This document shows, in pieces, positions 25,535 through 33,847 of a stretch of 40,219 nt of DNA. Each line of letters starts with the position of its first letter. The stretch's first letter is position 1. Under the pieces are notes generated by a model, which saw only the letters and a list, made by a program, of their open reading frames with translations, was not told the DNA's origin and searched no databases. The DNA lies in the NCBI GenBank assembly GCA_900549995.1, contig URQQ01000039.1:1-40219 (forward strand), given 5' to 3'. Position numbers and translations under genes: made by a program. Origin of the DNA: an uncultured Lachnospiraceae bacterium (GTDB lineage Bacteria > Bacillota > Clostridia > Lachnospirales > Lachnospiraceae).

Positions 25535-26455
25535 TTAATCGACTGTTTTTACATAGGCCGCCGCATTGATTCCGGCGATGGCACCGTCTGATACAGCCGT
25601 TGCCGCCTGACGGACCTGTTTCACACAGATATCCCCGGCTGCATAGACACCTTCTATATTGGTCTCCTGTTTTTCGTCTGCCACCAGATATCCATCTATT
25701 GTCTCAAGCATCGGATACATCTCTGTGTTCGGCACAGACCCTGCATAAATGTATACTGCACATCCCGGAGAATGGATCTCTTTGACTTCTCCTGTATGCT
25801 CATCCGTAATCTTAAGAAGCTCTGCCTGATCAGTACCCTCAACCGCTGTCAGCCTGGAATGCAGCATTACTTCAATGTTATCCGTCTTTTTCACTTTTTC
25901 CGTAAATTCAGGAATTGCTCCCAGCTGGTCTTCAAAATGAATAATTGTAAGTTTAGAGGCAAAACCTGCAAGATACAGCGCTTCTTTTACCGCGCCATCC
26001 GCTCCGCCTACGACAAACATTTCTTTCCCCTCATAGTCCTTTGCCGATTCACTCGCATTCATCCCAACGCCTTTCTGTGACAGCTCGGCCTCACCGGGGA
26101 TACCAAGTGCTCTCTTTGTTGTTCCGGCCGCTATAATGACCGCTTTCGCTTCATACACATTTTGTTCTGTAGTAATCTTTTTTATTTTTCCTGTAAGTTC
26201 CGCATAAAGGACTGTTTCCATGCGTATCTCTACTCCGGCAGCTTCCGCCTGGCGTCTGAGTCTGTCTGCAAAACTTTTTCCAGTCTCATTTTCAATAATT
26301 CCCGAATAATGAGTGACTGTAGAGACACTTCCCAGAAGACCTCCGACTGATTTTTTCTCCAATACTACCGTTTTTAAACCACGGCTTGCGCTGTAAATGG
26401 CACTGCTGATCCCGGCAGGACCGCCTCCGATAACACAGATATCATACATTTTCAT
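25535..26455 (-). CDS. Thioredoxin-reductase-like FAD/NAD(P) oxidoreductase lacking the CxxC
   Basis: 306 residues with the thioredoxin reductase fold: FAD motif VIGGGPAG (8-15), pyridine nucleotide motif VVGGADGAVKEA (148-159) and the FAD-binding YAAGD near the C-terminus. Where true thioredoxin reductases have the redox disulfide (about residues 133-138), this protein reads GMNASESA, so neither cysteine is present. The HRR arginines that select NADPH are also absent (IIHFEDQ). It cannot work as a classical thioredoxin reductase. It may act as an NAD(P)H:ferredoxin or flavodoxin reductase, possibly feeding the neighbouring siroheme reductase. Two ATGs (26455, 26449) are both possible starts. 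Confidence 0.85.
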   Translation of the reverse strand: MKMYDICVIGGGPAGISSAIYSASRGLKTVVLEKKSVGGLLGSVSTVTHYSGIIENETGKSFADRLRRQAEAAGVEIRMETVLYAELTGKIKKITTEQNVYEAKAVIIAAGTTKRALGIPGEAELSQKGVGMNASESAKDYEGKEMFVVGGADGAVKEALYLAGFASKLTIIHFEDQLGAIPEFTEKVKKTDNIEVMLHSRLTAVEGTDQAELLKITDEHTGEVKEIHSPGCAVYIYAGSVPNTEMYPMLETIDGYLVADEKQETNIEGVYAAGDICVKQVRQAATAVSDGAIAGINAAAYVKTVD

Positions 26456-26500
26456 TCCCTGACCTTTCTAAATTAATTTCTATTTCATTCCTGTCTGTAA

Positions 26501-26513
26501 GTGATTCTATCAC
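26501..26513. promoter_or_regulatory. Palindrome GTGAT-TCT-ATCAC upstream of the flavoprotein gene
   Basis: A perfect 5-base-arm palindrome whose minus strand contains TAGAAT, a plausible -10 for the flavoprotein gene. It could be an operator covering that -10. The -35 (TTTTAT, 18 bases away) is weak. Confidence 0.4.
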
Positions 26514-26550
26514 AGATCATTCATTAAATAAAATTATATTAATTTATTTT

Positions 26551-26571
26551 ATCATAAACTATATTTATGAT
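26551..26571. repeat. Inverted repeat ATCATAAA/TTTATGAT
   Basis: Two perfect 8-base arms 5 bases apart, located after the YesN stop. It may be an operator for the flavoprotein gene or a weak AT-rich terminator for the YesN transcript. There is no T-run on the minus strand, so a terminator role is doubtful. Confidence 0.4.
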
Positions 26572-26590
26572 ACAGGAATGATTTGTCCCT

Positions 26591-28108
26591 CTAATATTTT
26601 TTCATCTCCCGCAGAGAAGCCGGTGACACACCGTAACACTGTTTAAATTTCCGGTAAAAATAACTGGTATCCGTATACCCCACTTTTTCAGCGATATCGT
26701 GAATCTTCATATTTGTGTTCAGGATCAGATCTTTCGCGGCCGCATTTTTCGTATTGCTTAAGTACTGCGCAAAGGAGCATCCTGCCTCTTTCTGGAAAAT
26801 CTGTCCCAGATAAGAAGCATTCATGTGATACTTGTACGACAACGTCTTCAAATTCATATCTTCTTCGTAATGTTCCTGCACCTCCGTGAGTATCTGTTTC
26901 ACAACAGGCGTATACTGGGAATCGCTTTCATGCAGACAGGTAATCATCTCCGCTGCCGTACCGATGAACATCGTCTTGATCACTGATAAATCCTCCGCCT
27001 GAAAAATCTGTGCTGCCATCTCCGGAAGATTGTGGATACTCTCCGGGTCTTTCAGATTATATTCTGACTGTATCTCTGAGAGAAGAAGCGCAATCTTCAG
27101 GCACATCTGGTACAGTTCATCCACATCCGTCTCTTTTTTTACATTGCTCAGAAACAGATTCTCCAGATACTCTCTTGCCTCTTCCTGCTTTTTCTGCAGA
27201 ATCAGTTTGCGGAGGCTGGCACTGTCAAATACACTGTCTGTAGAGCTCCCTCTTTTGATCTGTCCAGGCGCAATACAGCTTCCATATCCTTCGATGATCT
27301 GATATCTGTCCATTCTCCTTGCTTCCTGATATGCAGACGGCAGCATCCTGATCTCTGTAAATGCCGTCCCAAGGCCGATATAACTTAAGATTCCATAGTC
27401 GCTCTCCAGCCGGTTCTGAATCATGCCAAGCACTCTGAGACACTCTTCTTCATCCTCCTGATCCATCCTCACAAGAAGCAGAAGCCGCTCCGGTGACAGA
27501 TAAACCGCCCTTACTTCTTCTTCCTTTTGAAGCTCCACAAGAATATCCGTCATTTTCGCTTCTTTCATACTCTCCATATTCAGCTTCATGCTTGCGGCAT
27601 ACAGTACCCCTCCGTCAAAATTCTCTAAAAGAACCTCCAGATATTTTTCCATCTCCTCTTCGTTAAGCTTCCCTCCAAGGAAATTAAGCCATCCGACATT
27701 CTCATTGATATCAGCCGCAGTTCTTTCGTCCAGGTTCGAAAGTTTTGATGCCGCAGTTTCCAATACTTTGGCCAGCTTCTCCTCATCAATGGGCTTTAAA
27801 ATATAGTCTTCCACATCCAGTGAAATTGCCTTTCTTGCATACTCAAACTCATCATACCCGGTCAGCAGGATGCATCTTGTCCGCTCATCTTCCTTCCGCA
27901 GTTCTTGTAAAAACTCCAGGCCGTCCATCACCGGCATATTGATATCACTTACAATAATATCCACCGGCTCCTGCCGCACCATCTGAAGGGCTTCTCTGCC
28001 ATTGTGCGCCAGATGTACCACTTCCATATCCAGGCTTTCCCAGTCTATGATACTGTTGATCCCCATCAGAATCAGTTCTTCGTCTTCCACTAACATCACT
28101 TTTCTCAT
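26591..28108 (-). CDS. YesN-type response regulator with AraC DNA-binding domain
   Basis: 505 residues. The receiver domain has acid pocket ED at 8-9, phospho-acceptor Asp55 (SDINMPVMDG) and the lysine in LKPID. A long linker region follows, then a C-terminal AraC-type double helix-turn-helix (HMNASYLGQIFQKEAG; then KIHDIAEKVGYTDTSYFYRK). It receives phosphate from the YesM-like kinase, whose stop lies 7 bases upstream, and should activate carbohydrate genes: most likely the GH125-GH38 operon that contains it and the lplB-mannosidase operon 6 kb away. The assignment of targets is inference. Confidence 0.92.
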   Translation of the reverse strand: MRKVMLVEDEELILMGINSIIDWESLDMEVVHLAHNGREALQMVRQEPVDIIVSDINMPVMDGLEFLQELRKEDERTRCILLTGYDEFEYARKAISLDVEDYILKPIDEEKLAKVLETAASKLSNLDERTAADINENVGWLNFLGGKLNEEEMEKYLEVLLENFDGGVLYAASMKLNMESMKEAKMTDILVELQKEEEVRAVYLSPERLLLLVRMDQEDEEECLRVLGMIQNRLESDYGILSYIGLGTAFTEIRMLPSAYQEARRMDRYQIIEGYGSCIAPGQIKRGSSTDSVFDSASLRKLILQKKQEEAREYLENLFLSNVKKETDVDELYQMCLKIALLLSEIQSEYNLKDPESIHNLPEMAAQIFQAEDLSVIKTMFIGTAAEMITCLHESDSQYTPVVKQILTEVQEHYEEDMNLKTLSYKYHMNASYLGQIFQKEAGCSFAQYLSNTKNAAAKDLILNTNMKIHDIAEKVGYTDTSYFYRKFKQCYGVSPASLREMKKY

Positions 28109-28115
28109 AACCTTC

Positions 28116-29828
28116 TCACTCCTTGGTCCCTACTCTCACAATCACATGCAGGCCGCCCATCCGGCTCTTCTTAAGCACAATTCCATAATCGTCCCCGTAG
28201 ACCGCCTTGATTCTCCTGTTCACATTCTGGATTCCGATCGATTTCCCGGAGTCCTCCGGGTTCTCTTTCAGCTTCTCATTCGTTTTGCAAAGCTCTTCCT
28301 CACTCATCCCCCGTCCATTGTCCTCAATGTGGATCAGCAGCGTCTCCCCTTCTTTTTCCACCCAGATGAGAATTTTATTCCCGTCCTCCTCCGTCCGGAT
28401 GCCATGGACAAAATAATTCTCAATCAGAGGCTGGAGTACGAATTTAATGATGGGATAATTCATCAGTTCTTCCGGGCAGCGCACTTCTGATGTAAACTTA
28501 TCCGCATAGCGGTACTCAAAAAGTTCCAGATACTTTTTACAGTAGTGGATTTCCTGTACTACCGTAATCACATCGGCCTCCTTGATCTGGCTTCTGAAAA
28601 TAACTGCCATACTGTACAGCATTTTCCCGACTTCCCTGTCACCGTTCATAAGTGCCTTCATCCGGATAGCCTCGAGTGTATTATATAAAAAATGCGGATT
28701 AATCTGGCTTTGAAGCGCAAAAAGCTCTGCATTTTTCTGTTCAATCTCAGCTAAATAGCTTTTTTTAATATACCGGTCCAGACGCTGGCACATCTCGTTG
28801 AAATGCCCGGAGATCACATCCAGTTCATCACCGCTTTGCTCTGCCGGAAGGCGGACATTTAAATCCCCGGTCATTACCTGATCCATCCCGCTTACGATCA
28901 CTTCCAGCCGCTTTGCCAGATGCTTCAGATAATAGTGGACACAGATTTCCCCGATGATCACAGCCACAAGACCAAGTCCCACGATGGTCAGAAATGCCGG
29001 CCATGGAATTGCTGCCGCTTTTTGCCTGTTCATGTAGGAATATACCGTATAGCCCTGCACTTCTGCCTTCTGGGTATATGCCCTTAAAACCTTTCCGTCA
29101 CTGCCCGTTTTTGCGGACTGCAGGAAACGTTCCACATCAAGTCCGTCATCTGACAGATACACGACACTTCCCTGTTTATTATAGATAAACAGTTCTGCTT
29201 TCGAATAATACTTCTGAATCTCACGGAACTCTTCCGACTGAAAACTCACAATCATACAGCCTGCACTTAGCATCGTCACCGGATCTCTGAGCTCTTTGAC
29301 ATAGGAGAATTCGCCATCCCCGGCCAGATTCTCACTGCCTACCTCCGCGATTCTTGCTTTCACATCACCGGAGATATAATTTTTCCCGTTCGGGTAGCAG
29401 TCTGTGAGCCTGTTTTGTTCATAGGAAATCAGCTCAATATGTTCGATCGACGGATATGACTGCATGACCTTCTCCATGTAGTCATCAAAGCCTTCATACA
29501 CAAGTGACGAAGAAGCCATATACTGGTCCAGCCTGTATTTCTGATACTCCTCTTCCCCCAGTCTCATGTAATTCAGAAGATCATTCAAGACTTCTGCTGA
29601 CTGGTAGAGATCCGATAGAATATGACGTGTGTCCTCTGCACTCTGATCGAGGTAATCCGCTGATTTTTCGTTCATCATCTTCATATAATCCATATTCGTA
29701 TCCAAAATCCCCGCTCTTGTTTCAGAGATAAAGTAAATCACAAGCACTGCCACAATACAGATCAAAATTGCCGTATACCTGTAAAATAACTTCTGAAATA
29801 GGGGTCTTTTATTCTTTGGCATCTGCAT
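28116..29828 (-). CDS. YesM-type sensor histidine kinase
   Basis: 570 residues. TM1 is at about 18-36, an extracellular sensor region at 40-275, TM2 at about 278-300, HAMP at 300-353, then the His_kinase domain with phospho-acceptor His379 in QINPHFLYNTLEAIR. A GHKL ATPase follows (NYFVHGI and IEDNGRGMSEEEL). This is the standard YesM/LytS-like architecture that senses sugars or a loaded binding protein outside the cell. It is cotranscribed with YesL before it and YesN after it, together with the two alpha-mannosidases, so a mannoside-derived signal is likely. ATGs at 29828 and 29822 are both possible starts. Confidence 0.92.
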   Translation of the reverse strand: MQMPKNKRPLFQKLFYRYTAILICIVAVLVIYFISETRAGILDTNMDYMKMMNEKSADYLDQSAEDTRHILSDLYQSAEVLNDLLNYMRLGEEEYQKYRLDQYMASSSLVYEGFDDYMEKVMQSYPSIEHIELISYEQNRLTDCYPNGKNYISGDVKARIAEVGSENLAGDGEFSYVKELRDPVTMLSAGCMIVSFQSEEFREIQKYYSKAELFIYNKQGSVVYLSDDGLDVERFLQSAKTGSDGKVLRAYTQKAEVQGYTVYSYMNRQKAAAIPWPAFLTIVGLGLVAVIIGEICVHYYLKHLAKRLEVIVSGMDQVMTGDLNVRLPAEQSGDELDVISGHFNEMCQRLDRYIKKSYLAEIEQKNAELFALQSQINPHFLYNTLEAIRMKALMNGDREVGKMLYSMAVIFRSQIKEADVITVVQEIHYCKKYLELFEYRYADKFTSEVRCPEELMNYPIIKFVLQPLIENYFVHGIRTEEDGNKILIWVEKEGETLLIHIEDNGRGMSEEELCKTNEKLKENPEDSGKSIGIQNVNRRIKAVYGDDYGIVLKKSRMGGLHVIVRVGTKE

Positions 29829-29886
29829 TTGTTCCTTTCAGTTTCATGTTTTATATCTATTTCAGTATACCACAAGAAGAGACGGG

Positions 29887-30558
29887 TTACCGTCTCTTTT
29901 CCAGTGATTCCAGCATTCTCTGGCTGATAAAATCTACAAGGAATCCATAAATGCTGGCCATAAATAATACCGTTGTACCCGCACTCACTTCAAAGGCCGC
30001 CAGTACAATGCCCAAGGATGCCAGTGTTCCCAGCGTACAAACCGGTCTTGTCACTGTCAATATACAGGCCGTCCAAATCAGCTCTCTGCTGCCCATCACA
30101 TATCTGGATGACAGAAGATACAGGTTGGGAATGATCAGGATTCCAAATGCAAACAACAGCACGAACAAAATCGTAAACACCATGCTTGGAACTATTTTTG
30201 TAAAAAACCGGATATTTGTCCATAAAACAAACAGTACAAAAAGGTGTCCCGCTCCCAGCTTAAACCTCTGGAACACATCCGTTTTGTATCCCTTCATGTA
30301 GTCTCTGAAAGCCTTCCCTTCCGTCCCCCGGATCAACCGGTTCATCGCATAGAAAACTGCGGATAAAGAAAGCGGCATCGGGAGAAGACATATCATAAAC
30401 AGCGGAAGATATACACTTACCTGACTGATCCCAATCAATAAAAAGAAGAACAGCACCGGAAGATTTGACAGAAGAAATAAGAAATTTATCAGAAAAAAAT
30501 AGCATATTTTCTCGCATATATTTAAGATTCGTTCCATATTCCATACTTCACTGCGCAT
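29887..30558 (-). CDS. YesL-like DUF624 membrane protein
   Basis: A 223-residue integral membrane protein with about five helices, matching YesL/DUF624. The family is nearly always found beside YesM/YesN and Lpl-type importers. Its role is unknown, presumably in transport or signalling by the same system. The ATG at 30558 has AGGAGG ten bases upstream. It lies between the GH38 gene and the kinase gene in one operon, with a GC-rich hairpin in the preceding gap. Confidence 0.85.
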   Translation of the reverse strand: MRSEVWNMERILNICEKICYFFLINFLFLLSNLPVLFFFLLIGISQVSVYLPLFMICLLPMPLSLSAVFYAMNRLIRGTEGKAFRDYMKGYKTDVFQRFKLGAGHLFVLFVLWTNIRFFTKIVPSMVFTILFVLLFAFGILIIPNLYLLSSRYVMGSRELIWTACILTVTRPVCTLGTLASLGIVLAAFEVSAGTTVLFMASIYGFLVDFISQRMLESLEKRR

Positions 30559-30579
30559 ATTTTGTATTCCTCCTTTTTT

Positions 30580-30609
30580 GGCAGCCGCATCACTTTGTCT
30601 GCGGCCGCC
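30580..30609 (-). repeat. GC-rich intercistronic hairpin between GH38 and yesL
   Basis: GGCAGCCGCA (30580-30589) and TGCGGCCGCC (30600-30609) pair at nine of ten positions with a 10-base loop. On the transcribed (minus) strand it is followed by A's, not T's, so it is not a normal terminator. It may act as an mRNA-stabilising or processing structure between the enzyme and regulator parts of the operon. Confidence 0.5.
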
Positions 30610-30620
30610 GTCTCTTACAT

Positions 30621-33600
30621 TTACAACTGTATCAGAATGGTCTTGATCTCATAAGGATTCAATGTCATCTGTACCGGCTTACTGCTGCTCCACTGTCCCG
30701 TGAGACGCTCACGCAGATCACACTCTGCCCAGGACTGGTATGCAAATCCGGTCTTCATGGATACCTTCTGCTTCGCCCCGGTATATTCATGGAAGCGGAT
30801 GACGATGTATCTGCCGTCTTCTGACTTCTTGACCGCATCAAGTTCCACACCATCATTGTCAAAAGATAAGAAGCTTTCGTATCCAGGTGACATTTCCCCG
30901 GCCACAATCTGCATTGGCTCATTGAGTAAGAACGCCTCTTTTACAACATCTCCCTCGACGAAATCACCGCCGTGAGGCAGAAGGGCGTATGTGAATTCAT
31001 GGAGCCCCTGATCCTGCAGATGATCCGGATGTGTAGCTGCTTTCACCAGGCTGATCCTGATGACATTCTCTTTGATATCATGGCCGTATTTGCAGTCATT
31101 TAAGATGCTGACGCCATAATTTCTCTCTGAGAGGTCGGTCCATCTGTGGGCAACTGACTCAAATCTTGCAAGATCCCAGCTGGTATTCCAGTGATTCGGA
31201 CGTCTTACATTCCCGTACTGGATATCATAAGTACCATACGTCGCACGGATATCCACCGGAAACGCGGCCTTTAATAACTGGTGTGTCTCATGGTAGTCTA
31301 CCTTTGTCACAAAATCAATCCTGCGGCTTTTTGCATACAGAACCATCTCCTGCGTCACAGTAGAATTCATATATGCCCACTCCATATGAACAGAGAGTTT
31401 TACACTTCCGCATGCTTTGACATCCATCCGTTTCAAGTCTGTGATCTCACGCATTTTCTGCTGATAGAAAATGTCGATATCCCATGCATCATTGTCAAGC
31501 GGCTTATCTTCAAATACCTGAAGAACATTAGCACGCGCTCCTTTCGGAAGCACTTCCCTGTCAAATGTCTTATCAAACAGTCCGGCGATCTGTCCGGCTT
31601 CGTTGAGCTCCATTACATAATAAGGGGTCTCAATTCTCTGCCCTTTTACAGTGAACGGGCTTTTTCTTTCTGATGGCTGTTCTTTCACGAAACGGATTGT
31701 CTTCCTGCCCATCGCCGGAACATTCTCCACCTGGACGAACGTAAGATCTCCTTCTCTCTGGGATAAAAGCTCCTCTCCGTATGCGTCTTCGAACCGGCCT
31801 TCCCCCGCCTCTTTGACGGCTACCACCTGGTTTCCTTCCCATCCAGAACTGTTAAGAACCGTGTAAGTGTCAGCCTTTTCTTCTGTCGTGTTGGAAAGGA
31901 ATTCCTGTTCCACTTCTTCTGCAATCTGTCTGACTTCATCGTAAGTCACCCTGGAATCTTCATATACTTCATGAATCGACGATCCCGGAATAATGTCATG
32001 GAACTGTTCTGTCAGCATCTTCTTCCAGCCGCCCGTCAGTTTCTCCTGCCTGGCCTCATCAAGAGATTTTCTGAGAATTCCATTCATCACCGCCATCCAT
32101 TCAGCCCTGCGGTAGAACATCTCCATCTTACGGTTCATCCGTTTGTTATATGCATGGCTTGTGTAAGTTCCCCGATGGTATTCCAGATACAGTTCCCCGT
32201 CCCATGTATGTACATACTGCGGTGTCTCTTCCACTGTCTGATGAAGATTTCTGAAATACTCAGATGCTGTCGATGTCTTCAGATTGGGAAGTCCCGGAAT
32301 CTGGTCGATACACCTTCTCTGTTCCAGCTGATCTCTGTTGACTCCTCCGCCGCCGTCACCATATCCATAACTGATCAGCAGTTCCTGGTTCATCTCCTTT
32401 TCACTGTACGCTTCCCATACACCTTTGACTGTCTTCGGTGTCAGCTGACCATTGTAAGTATAAAACCATGATCCCGGCTCGCTCCACGGATCAGGCGTCG
32501 TAATAAAGTGGGTCAGCACCTCACTTCCATCCATTCCCTTCCAGCGGAATGTATCATGCGGCATCCGGTTATACTGATTCCAGCTGATTTTCGTTGTCAT
32601 AAAGGTGTCAATCCCTGATTTTTTCAGTATCTGCGGCAGTGCCCAGGAATATCCAAACACATCCGGGAGCCACAGATATTCCACCTCTTTGTCAAACTCT
32701 TCCTTTATAAATCTGCTTCCGAGAAGAATCTGTCTTACAAGTGATTCCCCGCTCGTCAGATTGCAGTCGGCCTCTACCCACATGCCTCCGTCGGCTTCCC
32801 AGCGTCCTTCCCTGATTTTTTCTTTGATCTTCTCATAAATCTGCGGGAAATCTTCTTTTATATATTCATAAATCTGCGGCTGTGTCTGCAGGAAAATATA
32901 TTCCGGATACATTTCCATCAGCCTCAGCACTGTGGAAAATGATCTGGACGCTTTTTCTCTTGTGTGGCAAAGCCTCCAAAGCCATGCCATATCAATATGT
33001 GTATGGCCGACACATTTGACATTGACCGCTGAATGCTTTTCCATCTTTCCAAGTTTCTCATCCAGGAAATCCCACGCTTCATGCAATGTCTCATAGAATC
33101 TGCCGCTGCCCGGGTCTGCCCAGTCAATCAGCATACATGCCCCGTCAAGCGCATTTCGAAGTTCGTATTTCTCCGCTGCCCCATCTGCCAGATTCTTCAG
33201 TGTATCCAGTATCATGGACCCCATATAATACAAATGATCCACCTTTTCATCCAGCCACGCAAGATCTGCTCTCCTGATCTTATGTTCCTGGATGGACGGA
33301 ACTCCTCCGCCTTCGAGACCTGACCACAGCCGGAAGGTAAGGTCCGTACTTTTTCCGCACAGTTCATCGTCAAAAAACACTTCTTTGTGATTGACGTCTA
33401 CCCCCTGATAAGGTGTTCCGTTGATATACAGCATAGATTCAAAACCTGAATTGTTGCCGGCTCCTGTATTCCCGTAATCAAAAATACCTACCGGTCTCTT
33501 CCCTCTGAATTCTTCCGGGATCTCAACACTTCTGTGCATCCACAGATATAAATCTCTCCCTGCCCATGTGTCACCCGTCTTTAAAGTGCCCCATCCTTCA

Positions 33601-33740
33601 AACTCTGAAGGCACTTCGGGATTCGTCTTTCCCTGGTCATCCGCTTTGACTTTAAATTCACCAAGATGTATCACATCACGGTATCTGTATTCTTTTAATT
33701 CCCCGATTCTCCGGTCTAGCTTTCTGTCTGTCAGAAACAT
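30621..33740 (-). CDS. GH38 alpha-mannosidase
   Basis: A 1039-residue glycoside hydrolase family 38 enzyme, the usual length for bacterial members. The zinc/catalytic motif HTHIDMAWLW lies at 246-255, the region WEADGGMWVEADCN follows at about 314, and the nucleophile Asp360 is in WLPDVFGYS. A beta-sandwich C-terminal half follows. With no signal peptide, it should work in the cytoplasm, removing alpha-1,2/1,3/1,6-linked mannose from imported glycans. The ATG at 33740 has GGAAGGAG at seven bases; the open frame upstream to 33920 overlaps the GH125 gene and is not used. It is second in the GH125-GH38-yesL-yesM-yesN operon. Confidence 0.94.
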   Translation of the reverse strand: MFLTDRKLDRRIGELKEYRYRDVIHLGEFKVKADDQGKTNPEVPSEFEGWGTLKTGDTWAGRDLYLWMHRSVEIPEEFRGKRPVGIFDYGNTGAGNNSGFESMLYINGTPYQGVDVNHKEVFFDDELCGKSTDLTFRLWSGLEGGGVPSIQEHKIRRADLAWLDEKVDHLYYMGSMILDTLKNLADGAAEKYELRNALDGACMLIDWADPGSGRFYETLHEAWDFLDEKLGKMEKHSAVNVKCVGHTHIDMAWLWRLCHTREKASRSFSTVLRLMEMYPEYIFLQTQPQIYEYIKEDFPQIYEKIKEKIREGRWEADGGMWVEADCNLTSGESLVRQILLGSRFIKEEFDKEVEYLWLPDVFGYSWALPQILKKSGIDTFMTTKISWNQYNRMPHDTFRWKGMDGSEVLTHFITTPDPWSEPGSWFYTYNGQLTPKTVKGVWEAYSEKEMNQELLISYGYGDGGGGVNRDQLEQRRCIDQIPGLPNLKTSTASEYFRNLHQTVEETPQYVHTWDGELYLEYHRGTYTSHAYNKRMNRKMEMFYRRAEWMAVMNGILRKSLDEARQEKLTGGWKKMLTEQFHDIIPGSSIHEVYEDSRVTYDEVRQIAEEVEQEFLSNTTEEKADTYTVLNSSGWEGNQVVAVKEAGEGRFEDAYGEELLSQREGDLTFVQVENVPAMGRKTIRFVKEQPSERKSPFTVKGQRIETPYYVMELNEAGQIAGLFDKTFDREVLPKGARANVLQVFEDKPLDNDAWDIDIFYQQKMREITDLKRMDVKACGSVKLSVHMEWAYMNSTVTQEMVLYAKSRRIDFVTKVDYHETHQLLKAAFPVDIRATYGTYDIQYGNVRRPNHWNTSWDLARFESVAHRWTDLSERNYGVSILNDCKYGHDIKENVIRISLVKAATHPDHLQDQGLHEFTYALLPHGGDFVEGDVVKEAFLLNEPMQIVAGEMSPGYESFLSFDNDGVELDAVKKSEDGRYIVIRFHEYTGAKQKVSMKTGFAYQSWAECDLRERLTGQWSSSKPVQMTLNPYEIKTILIQL

Positions 33741-33847
33741 ATTGCTTCTCCTTCCTGTGAATGAAGTTTTTCCTTTGTTAGTTATTGTACTTCCTTTTCT
33801 TTCTGCCCTCAATTCAACGAATTCTATGTTTGGTGTACAAATTCTAT

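Noticed and set aside
25535..26455. Annotation as a true thioredoxin reductase (trxB)
   Set aside because: The redox CxxC is absent (NASES instead) and the NADPH-binding HRR is missing, so the classical reaction is not possible.
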